This document shows, piece after piece, positions 1 to 8,939 of a stretch of DNA of 64,000 bases. Within the stretch, counting starts at the first letter, position 1, and every line of letters starts with the position of its first letter. This stretch comes from Candidatus Enterococcus myersii (GTDB lineage Bacteria; Bacillota; Bacilli; Lactobacillales; Enterococcaceae). A program made the position numbers and the translations under genes. The notes below the pieces were generated by a model. It saw nothing but the letters and a program-made list of their open reading frames with translations, was not told the origin of the DNA and did no database searches. Location of the stretch: contig NZ_JAFLVT010000020.1 of NCBI RefSeq assembly GCF_017316025.1, positions 1 to 64,000 of the forward strand, written 5' to 3'.

Positions 1-39
1 AGATATTGACTCAAATCCAATATATAGGGGGAGGATAAA

Positions 40-2010
40 GTGCAACGAATAAAAAAATGGATAATTGGTATATTGGCATGTGGGTCATTATTAACTGCAA
101 CAACAGTATATGCAGATGATAAATTATCCAATGGCAGCAAAGAGGAATTAACTGCAACAATAGTATCAGAAGAAATGGAACGTGATTCTTTAGAAAATAT
201 AAATGAACAAAATGATAATGAGATTGTATTGGATTCAAGCGGGAATAATCAAACCGATAACTCGGTTGTTCAAAATGATGTGTATACTTCAACAACAGCT
301 TCAGAAACAGATAAAGATCTTGAAAATTATCTACAGCGAACTGATGATTTATTTCCTTTACAAGAAAGTCGCTCGGATTTAAATGGATCAGCAGGGAAAA
401 GAAATTTACGTTCTTTAGGGAGAAGCTCGTTTTCGATTCCAATAATTAACGCAGGAGAAGCTGGTCGGCCTAGATTTGACTTTATTGATGTATCGTCTTG
501 GAATAATAACTTGAAAGTTTCAGACTATGTAAAAATTAAAAATTATGGTATTAAGAGCGTAATTGTTAAATTAACTGAAGCCACTTCTTACCAAAATCCT
601 TACGCGGCTGATCAAATAAAAAATGCACATGCGGCAGGTCTCAAAGTTCATGTATATCACTATAGTTGGTTTACCAGTGTAGCAGCTGCAAGACGGGAGG
701 CGGAATATTTTGCCGCCCTAGCAAAAAAATTACAGTTATCGAGTAGTACTATCATGGTAAATGATATTGAAGAACCCAAAATTATAAATAGTGGCGATCA
801 TACAACAAACTCGCAGGCTTTTGCACAGCGATTGAGCGAGCTAGGCTTTAAAAATACTATGCATTATGTAGGACGCAGTTGGGTTGATACAGGGAAAATT
901 AGCGCACAAAAACTCGGTATGGAAAACTGTTGGGTAGCGCAGTACCCATATAATCCTACCAATCATTGGAACACAGATTTCAGTGCGTGGCAGTGGACTT
1001 CTCAAGTAGTGTTTCCCGGCGTAAATGGCGTCTTTGACATGTCGGCGGACTACAAAGGAAAATTTACCGGTAATCTACAAGGAGACGCGATTAGAGATCA
1101 GCGTTATGTAACGATTTCGAAAGGTAATTATTCTATTTGGCAAAATTTTTCATGGAAAAAACGTTCAACTTCAGATAACTATTTAAATAAAACTCTCGAG
1201 GTTCGGTATCGGTACGATCATCTTAACGGTTCAAGTTATTATTCACTTTATGATAATAACGGCAGTTGGGTTGGCTATCTGAATAAAAGTGCAACAACCA
1301 CTGGAGCAGGGGGACAATTTGGTAAGATATTTTCAACAAATAATTATGTGAAATTAAATGCCGATGCAAAACTATATACTAACAAAACATTAAGTAAACA
1401 AAAAAATATTTCTGATACAATGAAAAATGAAGTTTATTCATCAAAATATTACTATGTAGGGTTTAACGGAAAACGTTATGATTCAGTTTATGATATAAGC
1501 GGGACTTGGCTAGGCTATGTTGAAAATATCCTTTTAGACAAACAGGGAAATCAGGGGCCAACGCGATCATTTCATCAATACGTTTCAATTAGTAGTAAAA
1601 ATTATGATATTTGGCACAACTTCTCTTGGAAAAAAAGAGATGCGTCTTCAAATTATTACCAACAAACTGTAAATGCAAAATATATTTATGAACATACAAA
1701 TGGCAGTGGCTATCTTTCGCTTTATGATAAGAATAATAGGTGGATTGGCTACATTAATAAAAACGCAACAAGAACAACAGGAAAACAAGGGGTGGCATTT
1801 GCTTATAATAAGACAGTAAAAATTAAGCGGAAAAATTATAGCATCTGGCAAAACTTTTCTTGGAAAGAAAAAAACAAAAGTAATAATTATTTGAATCAAA
1901 ACGTGATTGCTAAGTATCAGTATAGACATCTTAATGGTGCAACTTACTATTCACTGTATAACAACAATGGTGTCTGGCTAGGTTATATCAATGCAGATGC
2001 TACAAAATAA
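40..2010 (+). CDS. Secreted GH25 lysozyme with four GW/SH3-like repeats
   Basis: Probable exported muramidase that cuts peptidoglycan. The GTG start follows a GGGGGAGGA ribosome site. Residues 1-26 look like a signal peptide ending near VYADD. Residues about 27-140 are an acidic, low-complexity linker. A GH25 domain spans about 143-345, with the early DVSSW motif and the DIEEPK segment near residue 240 (DxE catalytic pattern). The C-terminal half holds four repeats of about 65 residues (starting near 353, 435, 513 and 590). Three share a YSIWQNFSWKK-like core and all end in a WxGYxxxxAT-like motif, as in GW/SH3_8 wall-binding modules; the second is the most divergent. The signal peptide, catalytic domain and repeats are seen. 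Binding to wall polymers or teichoic acid is inferred from the family. It could be an autolysin or a phage-derived lysozyme; no phage genes lie nearby. Confidence 0.88.
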   Translation: MQRIKKWIIGILACGSLLTATTVYADDKLSNGSKEELTATIVSEEMERDSLENINEQNDNEIVLDSSGNNQTDNSVVQNDVYTSTTASETDKDLENYLQRTDDLFPLQESRSDLNGSAGKRNLRSLGRSSFSIPIINAGEAGRPRFDFIDVSSWNNNLKVSDYVKIKNYGIKSVIVKLTEATSYQNPYAADQIKNAHAAGLKVHVYHYSWFTSVAAARREAEYFAALAKKLQLSSSTIMVNDIEEPKIINSGDHTTNSQAFAQRLSELGFKNTMHYVGRSWVDTGKISAQKLGMENCWVAQYPYNPTNHWNTDFSAWQWTSQVVFPGVNGVFDMSADYKGKFTGNLQGDAIRDQRYVTISKGNYSIWQNFSWKKRSTSDNYLNKTLEVRYRYDHLNGSSYYSLYDNNGSWVGYLNKSATTTGAGGQFGKIFSTNNYVKLNADAKLYTNKTLSKQKNISDTMKNEVYSSKYYYVGFNGKRYDSVYDISGTWLGYVENILLDKQGNQGPTRSFHQYVSISSKNYDIWHNFSWKKRDASSNYYQQTVNAKYIYEHTNGSGYLSLYDKNNRWIGYINKNATRTTGKQGVAFAYNKTVKIKRKNYSIWQNFSWKEKNKSNNYLNQNVIAKYQYRHLNGATYYSLYNNNGVWLGYINADATK

Positions 2011-2042
2011 TTATTGATAAATTTTTAAAATAATAAAAAGCA

Positions 2043-2102
2043 TTTCACTCCTTCTTACTTTCGTGTATAATGATACAAGCTAGTATCATGAAAGTAAGGA
2101 GG
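2043..2102 (+). promoter_or_regulatory. mltG promoter embedded in a two-tier inverted repeat
   Basis: A TTTCAC -35 (2043-2048) and a perfect TATAAT -10 (2066-2071) are 17 bp apart. CTTACTTTC (2054-2062) pairs with GAAAGTAAG (2090-2098), and inside it TGATAC (2071-2076) pairs with GTATCA (2083-2088). The dyad covers the -10 region and runs into the Shine-Dalgarno of mltG, so it could be an operator or, for the inner arm, a short 5' UTR hairpin. Regulator unknown. Confidence 0.6.
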
Positions 2103-2109
2103 AGTTGTT

Positions 2110-3549
2110 TTGTCTAAACAACATCCGGAAGAAGAATCTTTTAAAGACAAGATTTTAAATTCGTTAAATAACTCAGATGAGGAAACTTCAAAGAATGAAA
2201 GAAGTTCAACTCGTCAAGGTCAACAAAATAGAAATAGTTCGTCAAATGGTCAACGAGATCGTTTGAATGTTTCCAAAGAATCAGTTGGCGCAAGAAGAAG
2301 TGGTGGAGCAAAAAGCAATTCACCAAGTACTAAAAAAAATACGCCATCAAAAAAGGATGCAAAAGAAGTAAAAAAAGTGTCTGCTAAAAAGCAGCCTAAA
2401 AAAGAAAAAGCGGACACGAATACAAAAGTACCACTTAGCACGTCTTCAGATGAGATGCAGCGCAGAAAAATGCGTCAAAAAGAAGACCGCATCGTTAGTA
2501 AAATTGTGACGGTTGTTGTGGTTGCCTTATTAGTTATTGGTGGTATTTTAGGCTTTTCTGTTTATCGTTATGTTTCAAGTAGCTTACAACCTTTAGACAC
2601 TGATAGTAAAAAAACTATTGCAGTAGAAATTCCAAGTGGTTCATCGAATAAACAGATTGGTGAGATTTTGCAAGAAGACAAAGTGATTAAAAGCGGTATG
2701 GTATTTAATTACTATACAAAATTTAATAACTTGACTGGGTTTCAAGCGGGCAGTTATCATTTTTCTCCATCTATGACATTAGAAGAAATTAGTAAAAATC
2801 TACAAGGTGGGGGCGCCGGAACTGCAGGTGCAGATGCGAAGTTAACTATTCCAGAAGGCGTTGATATTGATAAGATTGGTGATATTATTGCCAAAGATAC
2901 GAAAATTAAGAAATCCGAATTTATCGATTTGATGAGGAATGAAGATTTCTTTAAGAAAACACAAGCGAAGTATCCTGATTTATTAGCGAGTGCGGCGAAA
3001 GCTAAGGGAGTTCGTTATCGCCTAGAAGGCTACTTATTCCCTGCGACGTATGATTATTATAAGACTTCGTCATTAGAAGATATCGTAACCCAAATGATTG
3101 ACAAAACTAATACTGTAATGTCAGCATACTACGATACAATTAAGCAGAAAAATATGGATGTACAAGAGGTTCTAACCCTTGCTTCTTTAGTTGAAAAAGA
3201 AGGGGTAACAGAGACGGACCGTAAAAAAATTGCGCAAGTATTCTTTAACCGGATTGCCGCGGGGATGCCACTACAATCAGATATTTCCATTTTATACGCT
3301 TTAGGCGAGCATAAAGAAAAAGTTTACAACAAAGATTTACAAGTAGACTCACCTTATAATTTATATACTAATACTGGGTATGGTCCAGGACCGTTTGATA
3401 GTCCAAGCGAACAATCAATTAAAGCAGTCTTAGATCCAACACCAAATAATTACTATTACTTTGTTGCAGATATTAAAACTGGTAAAGTTTATTATGCTGA
3501 AACATATGAAGAACATTTGGCCTTAGTTGAAAAATATGTAAATAATTAA
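2110..3549 (+). CDS. mltG: Endolytic transglycosylase MltG (YceG-like)
   Basis: Membrane-anchored lytic transglycosylase that cleaves nascent glycan strands, releasing them from the synthesis machinery. The TTG start sits behind AAGGAGGAG. Residues 1-125 are a Lys/Ser/Gln-rich cytoplasmic tail, longer than in Gram-negative MltG but usual for lactic acid bacteria. One membrane helix lies at about 130-155 and the YceG domain at about 170-470. The segment LASLVEKEG carries the family's catalytic glutamate (about Glu362), followed by a conserved FFNRIAAGMPLQSD block and the YNTYxxxGxPxxPI-like region here seen as YNLYTNTGYGPGPF. It is directly upstream of greA, an order shared with enterococcal genomes. 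The identification is firm. Confidence 0.93.
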   Translation: MSKQHPEEESFKDKILNSLNNSDEETSKNERSSTRQGQQNRNSSSNGQRDRLNVSKESVGARRSGGAKSNSPSTKKNTPSKKDAKEVKKVSAKKQPKKEKADTNTKVPLSTSSDEMQRRKMRQKEDRIVSKIVTVVVVALLVIGGILGFSVYRYVSSSLQPLDTDSKKTIAVEIPSGSSNKQIGEILQEDKVIKSGMVFNYYTKFNNLTGFQAGSYHFSPSMTLEEISKNLQGGGAGTAGADAKLTIPEGVDIDKIGDIIAKDTKIKKSEFIDLMRNEDFFKKTQAKYPDLLASAAKAKGVRYRLEGYLFPATYDYYKTSSLEDIVTQMIDKTNTVMSAYYDTIKQKNMDVQEVLTLASLVEKEGVTETDRKKIAQVFFNRIAAGMPLQSDISILYALGEHKEKVYNKDLQVDSPYNLYTNTGYGPGPFDSPSEQSIKAVLDPTPNNYYYFVADIKTGKVYYAETYEEHLALVEKYVNN

Positions 3550-3581
3550 ATAAATGACGTTTACATTTTAAAAAAAGCATG

Positions 3582-3615
3582 GTAACCTTTTCGATATTAA
3601 TTGCGAAAAGGTTAC
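3582..3615 (+). terminator. Hairpin between mltG and greA
   Basis: GTAACCTTTTCG (3582-3593) and CGAAAAGGTTAC (3604-3615) form a perfect 12-bp stem with a 10-nt loop. The downstream side lacks a clean T run (TATTTGCG), so it is a weak terminator or processing site that may allow read-through into greA. Confidence 0.5.
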
Positions 3616-3655
3616 TATTTGCGATTTTAGAGTTGAAAATGAAGGAGAAATTACC

Positions 3656-4135
3656 ATGGTAGAAAAAGTTTATCCAATGACAGTTGAAGGTAAAGAAAAA
3701 TTAGAACAAGAATTAGAAGAATTAAAGACTGTAAAACGAGGCGAAATTATTGAGCGAATTAAAATCGCACGTGGATTCGGTGACTTATCAGAGAACTCTG
3801 AATATGAGTCTGCTAAAGATGAACAAGCATTTGTGGAAGGTAGAATTACCACATTAGAAAATATGATTCGTTTTGCCCAAATTATTGACAACGATGGGGT
3901 CGATAACGATGAGGTCTCCCTTGGAAAAAAAGTAACGTTTGTAGAACAACCTGATGGTGACGAAGAAGAATATACAATCGTTGGTAGTGCTGAGTCAGAT
4001 CCGTTTTCTGGCAAAATTTCTAACGATTCACCAATTGCACAAGCTTTAATTGGCAAAAAAGTTGGTGATGAAGTAACAATTCAAACTCCTGGTGGTGACA
4101 TGTTAGTAAAAATTACAAAAGTTGCACAGGCCTAA
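3656..4135 (+). CDS. greA: Transcription elongation factor GreA
   Basis: Rescues backtracked RNA polymerase by stimulating cleavage of the nascent RNA 3' end. The 159-residue length is typical. Residues 1-75 are the N-terminal coiled coil with the acidic tip, seen in the block [14 protein letters not shown]. The C-terminal FKBP-like domain ends in the usual [17 protein letters not shown] stretch. The ATG start follows GAAGGAG. A strong terminator lies directly downstream, so it may be monocistronic or co-transcribed from mltG through the weak hairpin at 3582. Confidence 0.97.
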   Translation: MVEKVYPMTVEGKEKLEQELEELKTVKRGEIIERIKIARGFGDLSENSEYESAKDEQAFVEGRITTLENMIRFAQIIDNDGVDNDEVSLGKKVTFVEQPDGDEEEYTIVGSAESDPFSGKISNDSPIAQALIGKKVGDEVTIQTPGGDMLVKITKVAQA

Positions 4136-4149
4136 TTAAACTAATTAAA

Positions 4150-4184
4150 AAACTTCTGAAACTTTTTGTTTCAGAAGTTTTTTT
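4150..4184 (+). terminator. greA terminator
   Basis: AAACTTCTGAAAC (4150-4162) pairs perfectly with GTTTCAGAAGTTT (4168-4180), with a TTTTT loop and a T-rich tail. Classic rho-independent terminator. Confidence 0.93.
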
Positions 4185-4279
4185 CATTCTCTAGACCGAT
4201 TTTATTTATTCTGATTTTCGTTATGATAAAATAGAAATGTTGTAATGAAAGTTAATGAAAATTGTAGGAGAGTTTCTTT

Positions 4280-4315
4280 ATGAATAAAATGATTTATAGG
4301 AGGTGGAGAAGTTGA
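4280..4315 (+). CDS. Possible 11-codon leader ORF coupled to liaF
   Basis: ATG at 4280 follows a GTAGGAGAG ribosome-site-like stretch (4264-4272) and encodes MNKMIYRRWRS. Its TGA stop (4313-4315) overlaps the TTG start of liaF (4312). Its own codons contain the liaF Shine-Dalgarno. This is the arrangement of a translationally coupled leader peptide. It is short enough to occur by chance; no homology is claimed. Confidence 0.35.
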   Translation: MNKMIYRRWRS

Positions 4316-5043
4316 AAAATCCGTGGCGTTTTTTTCTTATAGTAGAGGCACTATTGCTTCTTTATGCTCTTTGGCAAGTTTTCAATAGTCCACCACTTTT
4401 TATGTTGCTACTTTTTGGTATCCTTTGTTTGTATTTTGCCAGTCGCGGAAAAAAACAAGGTCGAAGAACGAATTTTCGCTTGGTTGTGGGCTGTTTAGCT
4501 GTTTTTATTAGCTTGTTAAATAATCCAGCAGTCTGGTTGATGTTGGTGTTTGGTGTGTTATTTATTGGTTTAAAAGGTGTAGAGTTAACAGGAATAGATC
4601 CGACTAAAAATGCTTTTTGGAAGAAAAAGCAGATGGTAATGGTGGAAACAGAAGCTCCAGGGTTACATCCTGATAAGCGCCAACGACAAAATTTGTTTGG
4701 GAATGAAAGAATTGGTAATCAAGTTTTCGAGTGGGATGATATAAATATTAATATGATTTCTGGAGATACTATCATCGATTTAGGAAATACGATTTTACCA
4801 AAAAGAGACAATATTATTATGTTGCGAAAAGGTTTTGGCAGAACGCGAATTTTAGTGCCTTTAGGTATTGGTATTGCGTTAGAACATGGTGGCTTTATTG
4901 GTAATGTGACTTTTGTGGGAGAACAAACTCCGCTTCGCAGCGAGAGAATTACGGTATATAGTGAAGATTATGATACGAGTGAGCGCCGAATTAAGATTTT
5001 ATCCAGTACGTTGGTTGGGGATATTGAGGTGATTCGGGTATGA
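4312..5043 (+). CDS. liaF: LiaF, membrane repressor of the LiaSR envelope-stress system
   Basis: LiaF keeps the LiaS kinase inactive until cell-wall-active antibiotics or antimicrobial peptides damage the envelope. I chose the TTG start at 4312 (243 residues) because AGGAGG (4298-4303) lies 8 nt before it; a GTG at 4303 would overlap that site. Hydrophobic N-terminal helices cover about residues 1-85. The soluble C-terminal LiaF domain follows, rich in short beta strands (FEWDDININMISGDTIIDL and later). It overlaps liaS by 4 nt (ATGA), so liaF-liaS-liaR form one operon. Mutations in the enterococcal liaFSR genes are known to confer daptomycin resistance; nothing here shows such a mutation. 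Confidence 0.92.
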   Translation: MKNPWRFFLIVEALLLLYALWQVFNSPPLFMLLLFGILCLYFASRGKKQGRRTNFRLVVGCLAVFISLLNNPAVWLMLVFGVLFIGLKGVELTGIDPTKNAFWKKKQMVMVETEAPGLHPDKRQRQNLFGNERIGNQVFEWDDININMISGDTIIDLGNTILPKRDNIIMLRKGFGRTRILVPLGIGIALEHGGFIGNVTFVGEQTPLRSERITVYSEDYDTSERRIKILSSTLVGDIEVIRV

Positions 5044-6098
5044 TGGCAAAAATTTCCAAAGGGATGATTGCATTATATACCGGTATTGCAATTTTTATTA
5101 CGCTGATTTTAGTTTTGTTTTCTTATCTTCATGCCAATAATGTAAAGAATTGGTGGTTGGTTTCCTTACAGACACGTATTTTCTTTTTACCTTTAATATT
5201 TTATATTTTAGCGATTTCAGTCGGTTTTGGGATTGTCACCTACATTTTGATTTCTTTATTTCGCAAGAGTTCTTACGGCGGCATCGAAGAAAAATTAAGG
5301 TTGTTAGTGGCCGGAAATTATGATTCTGACTTGCTAGGTGAACCATTATCACATTCTAAAGAAAATCATTATTTAACAGCGATTGATCAAGATATTACAC
5401 AAATTGGCAAAAAAATGAATGAGCTTTCAACGGAATTACAGGTGCTAAATAGCCGACCACAATTAATGGATGGCCAAACAAAAGAAGAAATTTTGGAAAT
5501 TGAACGTCACCGCTTAGCCCGGGAGTTGCATGATTCTGTTTCACAGCAACTTTTTGCAGCAATGATGATGTTATCTGCTTTGAATGAGCAGGCAAAAAAA
5601 ATGGAGCTACCAACGCTACAACAAAAGCAGCTACAAATGGTATCTGATATTATCAACGCTTCCCAGTCGGAAATGCGGGCCTTACTGCTACACTTGCGCC
5701 CGGTTAATCTTGAAGGGAAAAGTTTGAAACAAGGTATTGAACAATTATTAAAAGAATTACAATCCAAAATAAAAATCAAGCTAAAATGGGAGGCAGAAGA
5801 GATAACTTTGGCGCCGACTATTGAAGATCAGCTTTTTCGGATTGTTCAAGAATTATTATCGAATACATTACGTCATGCCAAAGCAGATGAGTTAGAAGTT
5901 TATTTGCACAAAGTTGGTCAAAATGTTTTATTGCGGGTAGTTGATGATGGTGTGGGATTTGATACAAGCGAGCAAAATGCTGGAAGTTATGGTTTAATGA
6001 ATATTAAAGAGCGTGTCGCCAGTGTTGGTGGAACATGTAAAATTATCAGTTTTAAAGGACAGGGAACCAGTGTGGAAATAAAAATTCCAATTGTCTAA
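5040..6098 (+). CDS. liaS: LiaS sensor histidine kinase
   Basis: Intramembrane-sensing kinase of the NarL-type (HisKA_3) family that phosphorylates LiaR. Two membrane helices (about residues 8-30 and 48-73) are joined by a very short outer loop, which fits a sensor that reads LiaF or the membrane and not a soluble ligand. The phosphoacceptor is His164 in the segment [12 protein letters not shown]. The HATPase domain shows the N box ([10 protein letters not shown]), DDGVGFD and the GLMNIKERV box. The start overlaps the liaF stop and is preceded by GAGGTGA. Confidence is high given the three-gene context. Confidence 0.95.
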   Translation: MMAKISKGMIALYTGIAIFITLILVLFSYLHANNVKNWWLVSLQTRIFFLPLIFYILAISVGFGIVTYILISLFRKSSYGGIEEKLRLLVAGNYDSDLLGEPLSHSKENHYLTAIDQDITQIGKKMNELSTELQVLNSRPQLMDGQTKEEILEIERHRLARELHDSVSQQLFAAMMMLSALNEQAKKMELPTLQQKQLQMVSDIINASQSEMRALLLHLRPVNLEGKSLKQGIEQLLKELQSKIKIKLKWEAEEITLAPTIEDQLFRIVQELLSNTLRHAKADELEVYLHKVGQNVLLRVVDDGVGFDTSEQNAGSYGLMNIKERVASVGGTCKIISFKGQGTSVEIKIPIV

Positions 6099-6138
6099 TT
6101 TTTTATCGTTACGGGTTTCTTTAAAGGAGGATGTTGGT

Positions 6139-6768
6139 GTGATTAAAGTTTTACTTGTGGATGACCACGAGATGGTGCGTTTAGGTGTATCTTCTTATTT
6201 ATCCATTCAAGATGATATAGAAGTTGTAGGTGAAGCTGAAAATGGCCAAATTGGTTATGAAAAGGCGTTATCTTTAAAACCAGATGTAATTTTGATGGAT
6301 TTAGTGATGGATGTCATGGATGGTATTGCGTCAACTAAAGCTATTTTAAAAACATGGCCAGAAGCCAAAATTTTAATTGTTACCAGTTTTATTGACGATG
6401 AAAAAGTTTATCCTGCTATTGAAGCAGGTGCGTCTGGTTATTTACTGAAAACATCTACGGCCCATGAAATAGCCGATGCAATTCGAGCGACTTACCGGGG
6501 CGAACGAATTTTAGAGCCAGAAGTTACAAGCAAAATGATGAATCGTTTAACGAATAAAACGCCAATTTTACACGAAGATTTAACAAATCGGGAAAGAGAA
6601 ATTTTATTATTAATTGCACAAGGAAAAAGTAATCAAGAGATCGCTGATGAATTATTCATCACCTTAAAGACTGTGAAAACACATGTCTCGAATATTTTAT
6701 CAAAATTGGAAGTTGAAGACCGAACGCAAGCGGCTATTTATGCCTTTAAACATGGACTAGCCAAATAA
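6139..6768 (+). CDS. liaR: LiaR response regulator
   Basis: NarL/FixJ-type DNA-binding regulator, the output of the Lia system controlling envelope-defence genes. The GTG start at 6139 (209 residues) is chosen because AAAGGAGG lies 8 nt upstream and the protein then begins with the standard [14 protein letters not shown]. Asp8/Asp9 and Asp54 (ILMDLVMD) form the acidic pocket, Asp54 being the phosphoacceptor. A LuxR-type helix-turn-helix follows at about 140-205 ([20 protein letters not shown]). It is the last gene of liaFSR, followed by a hairpin with a T-rich tail. Confidence 0.96.
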   Translation: MIKVLLVDDHEMVRLGVSSYLSIQDDIEVVGEAENGQIGYEKALSLKPDVILMDLVMDVMDGIASTKAILKTWPEAKILIVTSFIDDEKVYPAIEAGASGYLLKTSTAHEIADAIRATYRGERILEPEVTSKMMNRLTNKTPILHEDLTNREREILLLIAQGKSNQEIADELFITLKTVKTHVSNILSKLEVEDRTQAAIYAFKHGLAK

Positions 6769-6774
6769 AACAAA

Positions 6775-6808
6775 ACCTCTTCGATAGCACAACGAAGGGG
6801 TCTTTGTT
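6775..6808 (+). terminator. liaR terminator
   Basis: ACCTCTTCG (6775-6783) pairs with CGAAGGGGT (6793-6801) with one G-T wobble, followed by TCTTTGTT. A moderate terminator. Confidence 0.6.
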
Positions 6809-6870
6809 ATACTAGCTACATAAGTTACGATAGCTGTTTTAAATAAAGTGTACGAATGAAGGAGAATAGA

Positions 6871-7536
6871 ATGAAACAAAATTATGCCATTATTGGTTTA
6901 GGGCGTTTTGGAGGCAGTATTTGTCGAACTTTGATTGAATCTGGTCAAGAGGTTTTAGCGATTGATAGTAGTGAAGATCGTGTAAATGAATATATGAATA
7001 TCGCAACCCATGCTGTCGTGGGAAATGCGCAAGACGAAATGACTTTACGCTCATTGGGCATTCGTAATTTTGATCATGTGATTGTCGCAATTGGAGAAGA
7101 TATTCAAGCAAGCATTTTAGTTACGTTAATGGTAAAAGAAATGGGCGTGCCAAATGTTTTGGCTAAAGCGCAAAACGAATATCACGCCCGGGTATTAGAA
7201 AAAATCGGCGCCGATCGTGTTGTGCATCCTGAAAGGGATATGGGGGTAAGAATAGCCCATAATCTCGTTTCTAAAAATATTTTAGATTATGTTGAATTAT
7301 CAGATGACTATTCATTGGCAGAAATACGTGTGACCAATCCCAAATTTTATGATAAGACATTGGCAAACTTGAATTTCCGCCAAAATTTTGGTTTAACGGT
7401 AGTCGGTATTCGCCGGGTTAACGGCAAAGTTGTTGTTTCTCCTACCGCCGATGAAATCGTTTTAAAAAATGATAATCTTTTGGTGATTGGTGAAACAGAC
7501 GACGTGGATATTTTAGATGAAAAAATGAATGATTAG
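6871..7536 (+). CDS. KtrA/TrkA-type potassium-channel regulatory subunit
   Basis: Cytosolic RCK protein that gates a Ktr/Trk potassium transporter by binding nucleotides. The ATG at 6871 (221 residues) is preferred, since AAGGAG lies 6 nt before it; an in-frame ATG at 6856 has no site. The N-terminal Rossmann domain shows IIGLGRFGGS at about residues 6-15 and an acidic residue at the end of strand 2 (LAIDSSEDR). The TrkA-C domain covers about 135-221. No membrane partner (KtrB) is adjacent, so the partner must be encoded elsewhere. The exact name (KtrA or KtrC) cannot be decided from sequence alone. Confidence 0.87.
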   Translation: MKQNYAIIGLGRFGGSICRTLIESGQEVLAIDSSEDRVNEYMNIATHAVVGNAQDEMTLRSLGIRNFDHVIVAIGEDIQASILVTLMVKEMGVPNVLAKAQNEYHARVLEKIGADRVVHPERDMGVRIAHNLVSKNILDYVELSDDYSLAEIRVTNPKFYDKTLANLNFRQNFGLTVVGIRRVNGKVVVSPTADEIVLKNDNLLVIGETDDVDILDEKMND

Positions 7537-7548
7537 TGAGGGATATTA

Positions 7549-7842
7549 ATGAAAATAACAATAACACCAGCAGCGGCAAAATGGTTTAAAACAGAATTAA
7601 CAGTTGATGAGGGGATGGGCGTTCGTTTTTACGGTAAAGTTTACGGTAAAACGCAAGTTCACGAAGGTTTTTCAGTTGGGATGTCTGTTGATACACCAGA
7701 AAATCCAATTGCAAAAGCAACCGCTGATGGGATTTTATTTTATGCCGATGAAGCAGATGAATGGTTTTTCAAAGGCTATGATTTAACCGTCGACTTGGAT
7801 GAAAAGTTAAATGAACCTAAGTATTTATTTACAGAAGACTAA
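7549..7842 (+). CDS. HesB/YneR-like protein lacking cysteines
   Basis: A 97-residue protein with the fold signature of the HesB/IscA-like YneR group (MKITITPAAAKWFKTEL start, GVRFYGKVYG and later strands). Canonical A-type iron-sulfur carriers use three cysteines; this protein has none, so cluster transfer by the usual chemistry is unlikely. The gene starts 12 nt after the K+ regulator and ends 22 nt before the glycosyltransferase, suggesting co-transcription. Function unknown. Confidence 0.75.
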   Translation: MKITITPAAAKWFKTELTVDEGMGVRFYGKVYGKTQVHEGFSVGMSVDTPENPIAKATADGILFYADEADEWFFKGYDLTVDLDEKLNEPKYLFTED

Positions 7843-7864
7843 ACTATTATAGGAGTTTAAGCAA

Positions 7865-8800
7865 ATGCTTTTGTCGGTTATTGTACCGTGTTTTAATGAA
7901 GAAAAAAGTTTGCCTTACTTCTTTGCTGAAATGGCAAAAATTGAAGAAGTGCTGCCATTAGATGTGGAATACATTCTAATCGATGACGGATCTACTGATA
8001 AGACTTTGAAGCTGATGAAAGAATTGTCAGTAAAGAGTGGTGGAAAGGTTCATTATTTTTCATTTTCTCGTAATTTTGGCAAGGAGGCTGCAATATATGC
8101 GGGGTTACAAAATGCCAAAGGAGACTATGTGACATTAATGGATGCTGATTTGCAAGATCCACCGCAATTATTAGTGGAGATGTATGATTTATTAGTGGCC
8201 CATGATTTAGATAGTGTCGCTACCAGAAGAAAAAACCGCGCTGGTGAACCTAAGCTTAGGAGTTTATTTGCGCGCTTATTTTATTATTTGATGAATAAAA
8301 TTGGCGAGACTGAACTCGTGTCTGGTGTCCGTGATTTCCGACTTATGACAAGGCAAATGGTAGATGCTGTTTTGCAAATAACTGAATATAACCGTTTTTC
8401 TAAAGGAATTTTTAGTTGGGTTGGTTTTAAAACAGAGTACATTGCTTATGAAAATGTCGCACGTGTTGCGGGTAAAACTTCTTGGTCTTTTTGGCAACTT
8501 TTAAAATACTCGATGGATGGGATCGTGAATTTTTCTGACTTACCACTAAACATCGCTTCTTTTGTAGGTGCTTTGTCGTGTTTTGGCTCTGGTATTGCCT
8601 TGATTTTTATTGTTGTACGGGCCTTATTGTTTGGCGACCCTACCAGTGGCTGGCCTTCTATGGTTTCCATTTTTCTATTTGTGGGGGGCTTACAGTTACT
8701 TTGCTTAGGGATTATCGGGAAATATATTGGCAAAATATTTTTGGAAACAAAAAAGCGACCCCATTACTTAGTAAAGGAGTCAGATAAAAATAGACCGTAA
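7865..8800 (+). CDS. GT2 family glycosyltransferase (DPM1/GtrB-like)
   Basis: Membrane glycosyltransferase of the type that charges undecaprenyl phosphate with a sugar for later transfer to wall polymers. The GT2 core is in the first 220 residues: IDDGSTDKTL for nucleotide binding and DADLQDPPQLL as the metal/sugar-binding DXD-like region. Two membrane helices (about 230-258 and 262-293) close the protein, as in GtrB and YkcC-like enzymes. Such enzymes usually pair with a GtrA flippase; a GtrA-like gene lies about 3.5 kb away at 12262, not adjacent. The sugar and acceptor cannot be told from sequence. Confidence 0.88.
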   Translation: MLLSVIVPCFNEEKSLPYFFAEMAKIEEVLPLDVEYILIDDGSTDKTLKLMKELSVKSGGKVHYFSFSRNFGKEAAIYAGLQNAKGDYVTLMDADLQDPPQLLVEMYDLLVAHDLDSVATRRKNRAGEPKLRSLFARLFYYLMNKIGETELVSGVRDFRLMTRQMVDAVLQITEYNRFSKGIFSWVGFKTEYIAYENVARVAGKTSWSFWQLLKYSMDGIVNFSDLPLNIASFVGALSCFGSGIALIFIVVRALLFGDPTSGWPSMVSIFLFVGGLQLLCLGIIGKYIGKIFLETKKRPHYLVKESDKNRP

Positions 8801-8850
8801 AACCTTGTTGAAAAACTGACAGTTCGTTAGCTTTTCAACAAGGTTTTTTA
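8799..8850 (+). terminator. Terminator after the GT2 gene
   Basis: AAAACCTTGTTGAAAA (8799-8814) pairs perfectly with TTTTCAACAAGGTTTT (8832-8847), with a 17-nt loop and T-rich tail. The stem starts in the stop codon. Confidence 0.92.
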
Positions 8851-8939
8851 GATTCTTTCGATATCAATAAATGACGAAAAAAAGAGTTGATTTAAGATAA
8901 AGTTGCTATCCTTAGAAAGTTATTCTAGTGGATATTAAA

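Noticed and set aside
11-442. 143-codon antisense frame at the left edge
   Set aside because: Shadow of the linker of the GH25 gene; AT-rich, Leu/His/Tyr-rich nonsense pattern.
3670-4056. 128-codon antisense frame within greA
   Set aside because: Shadow of a conserved gene with no RBS.
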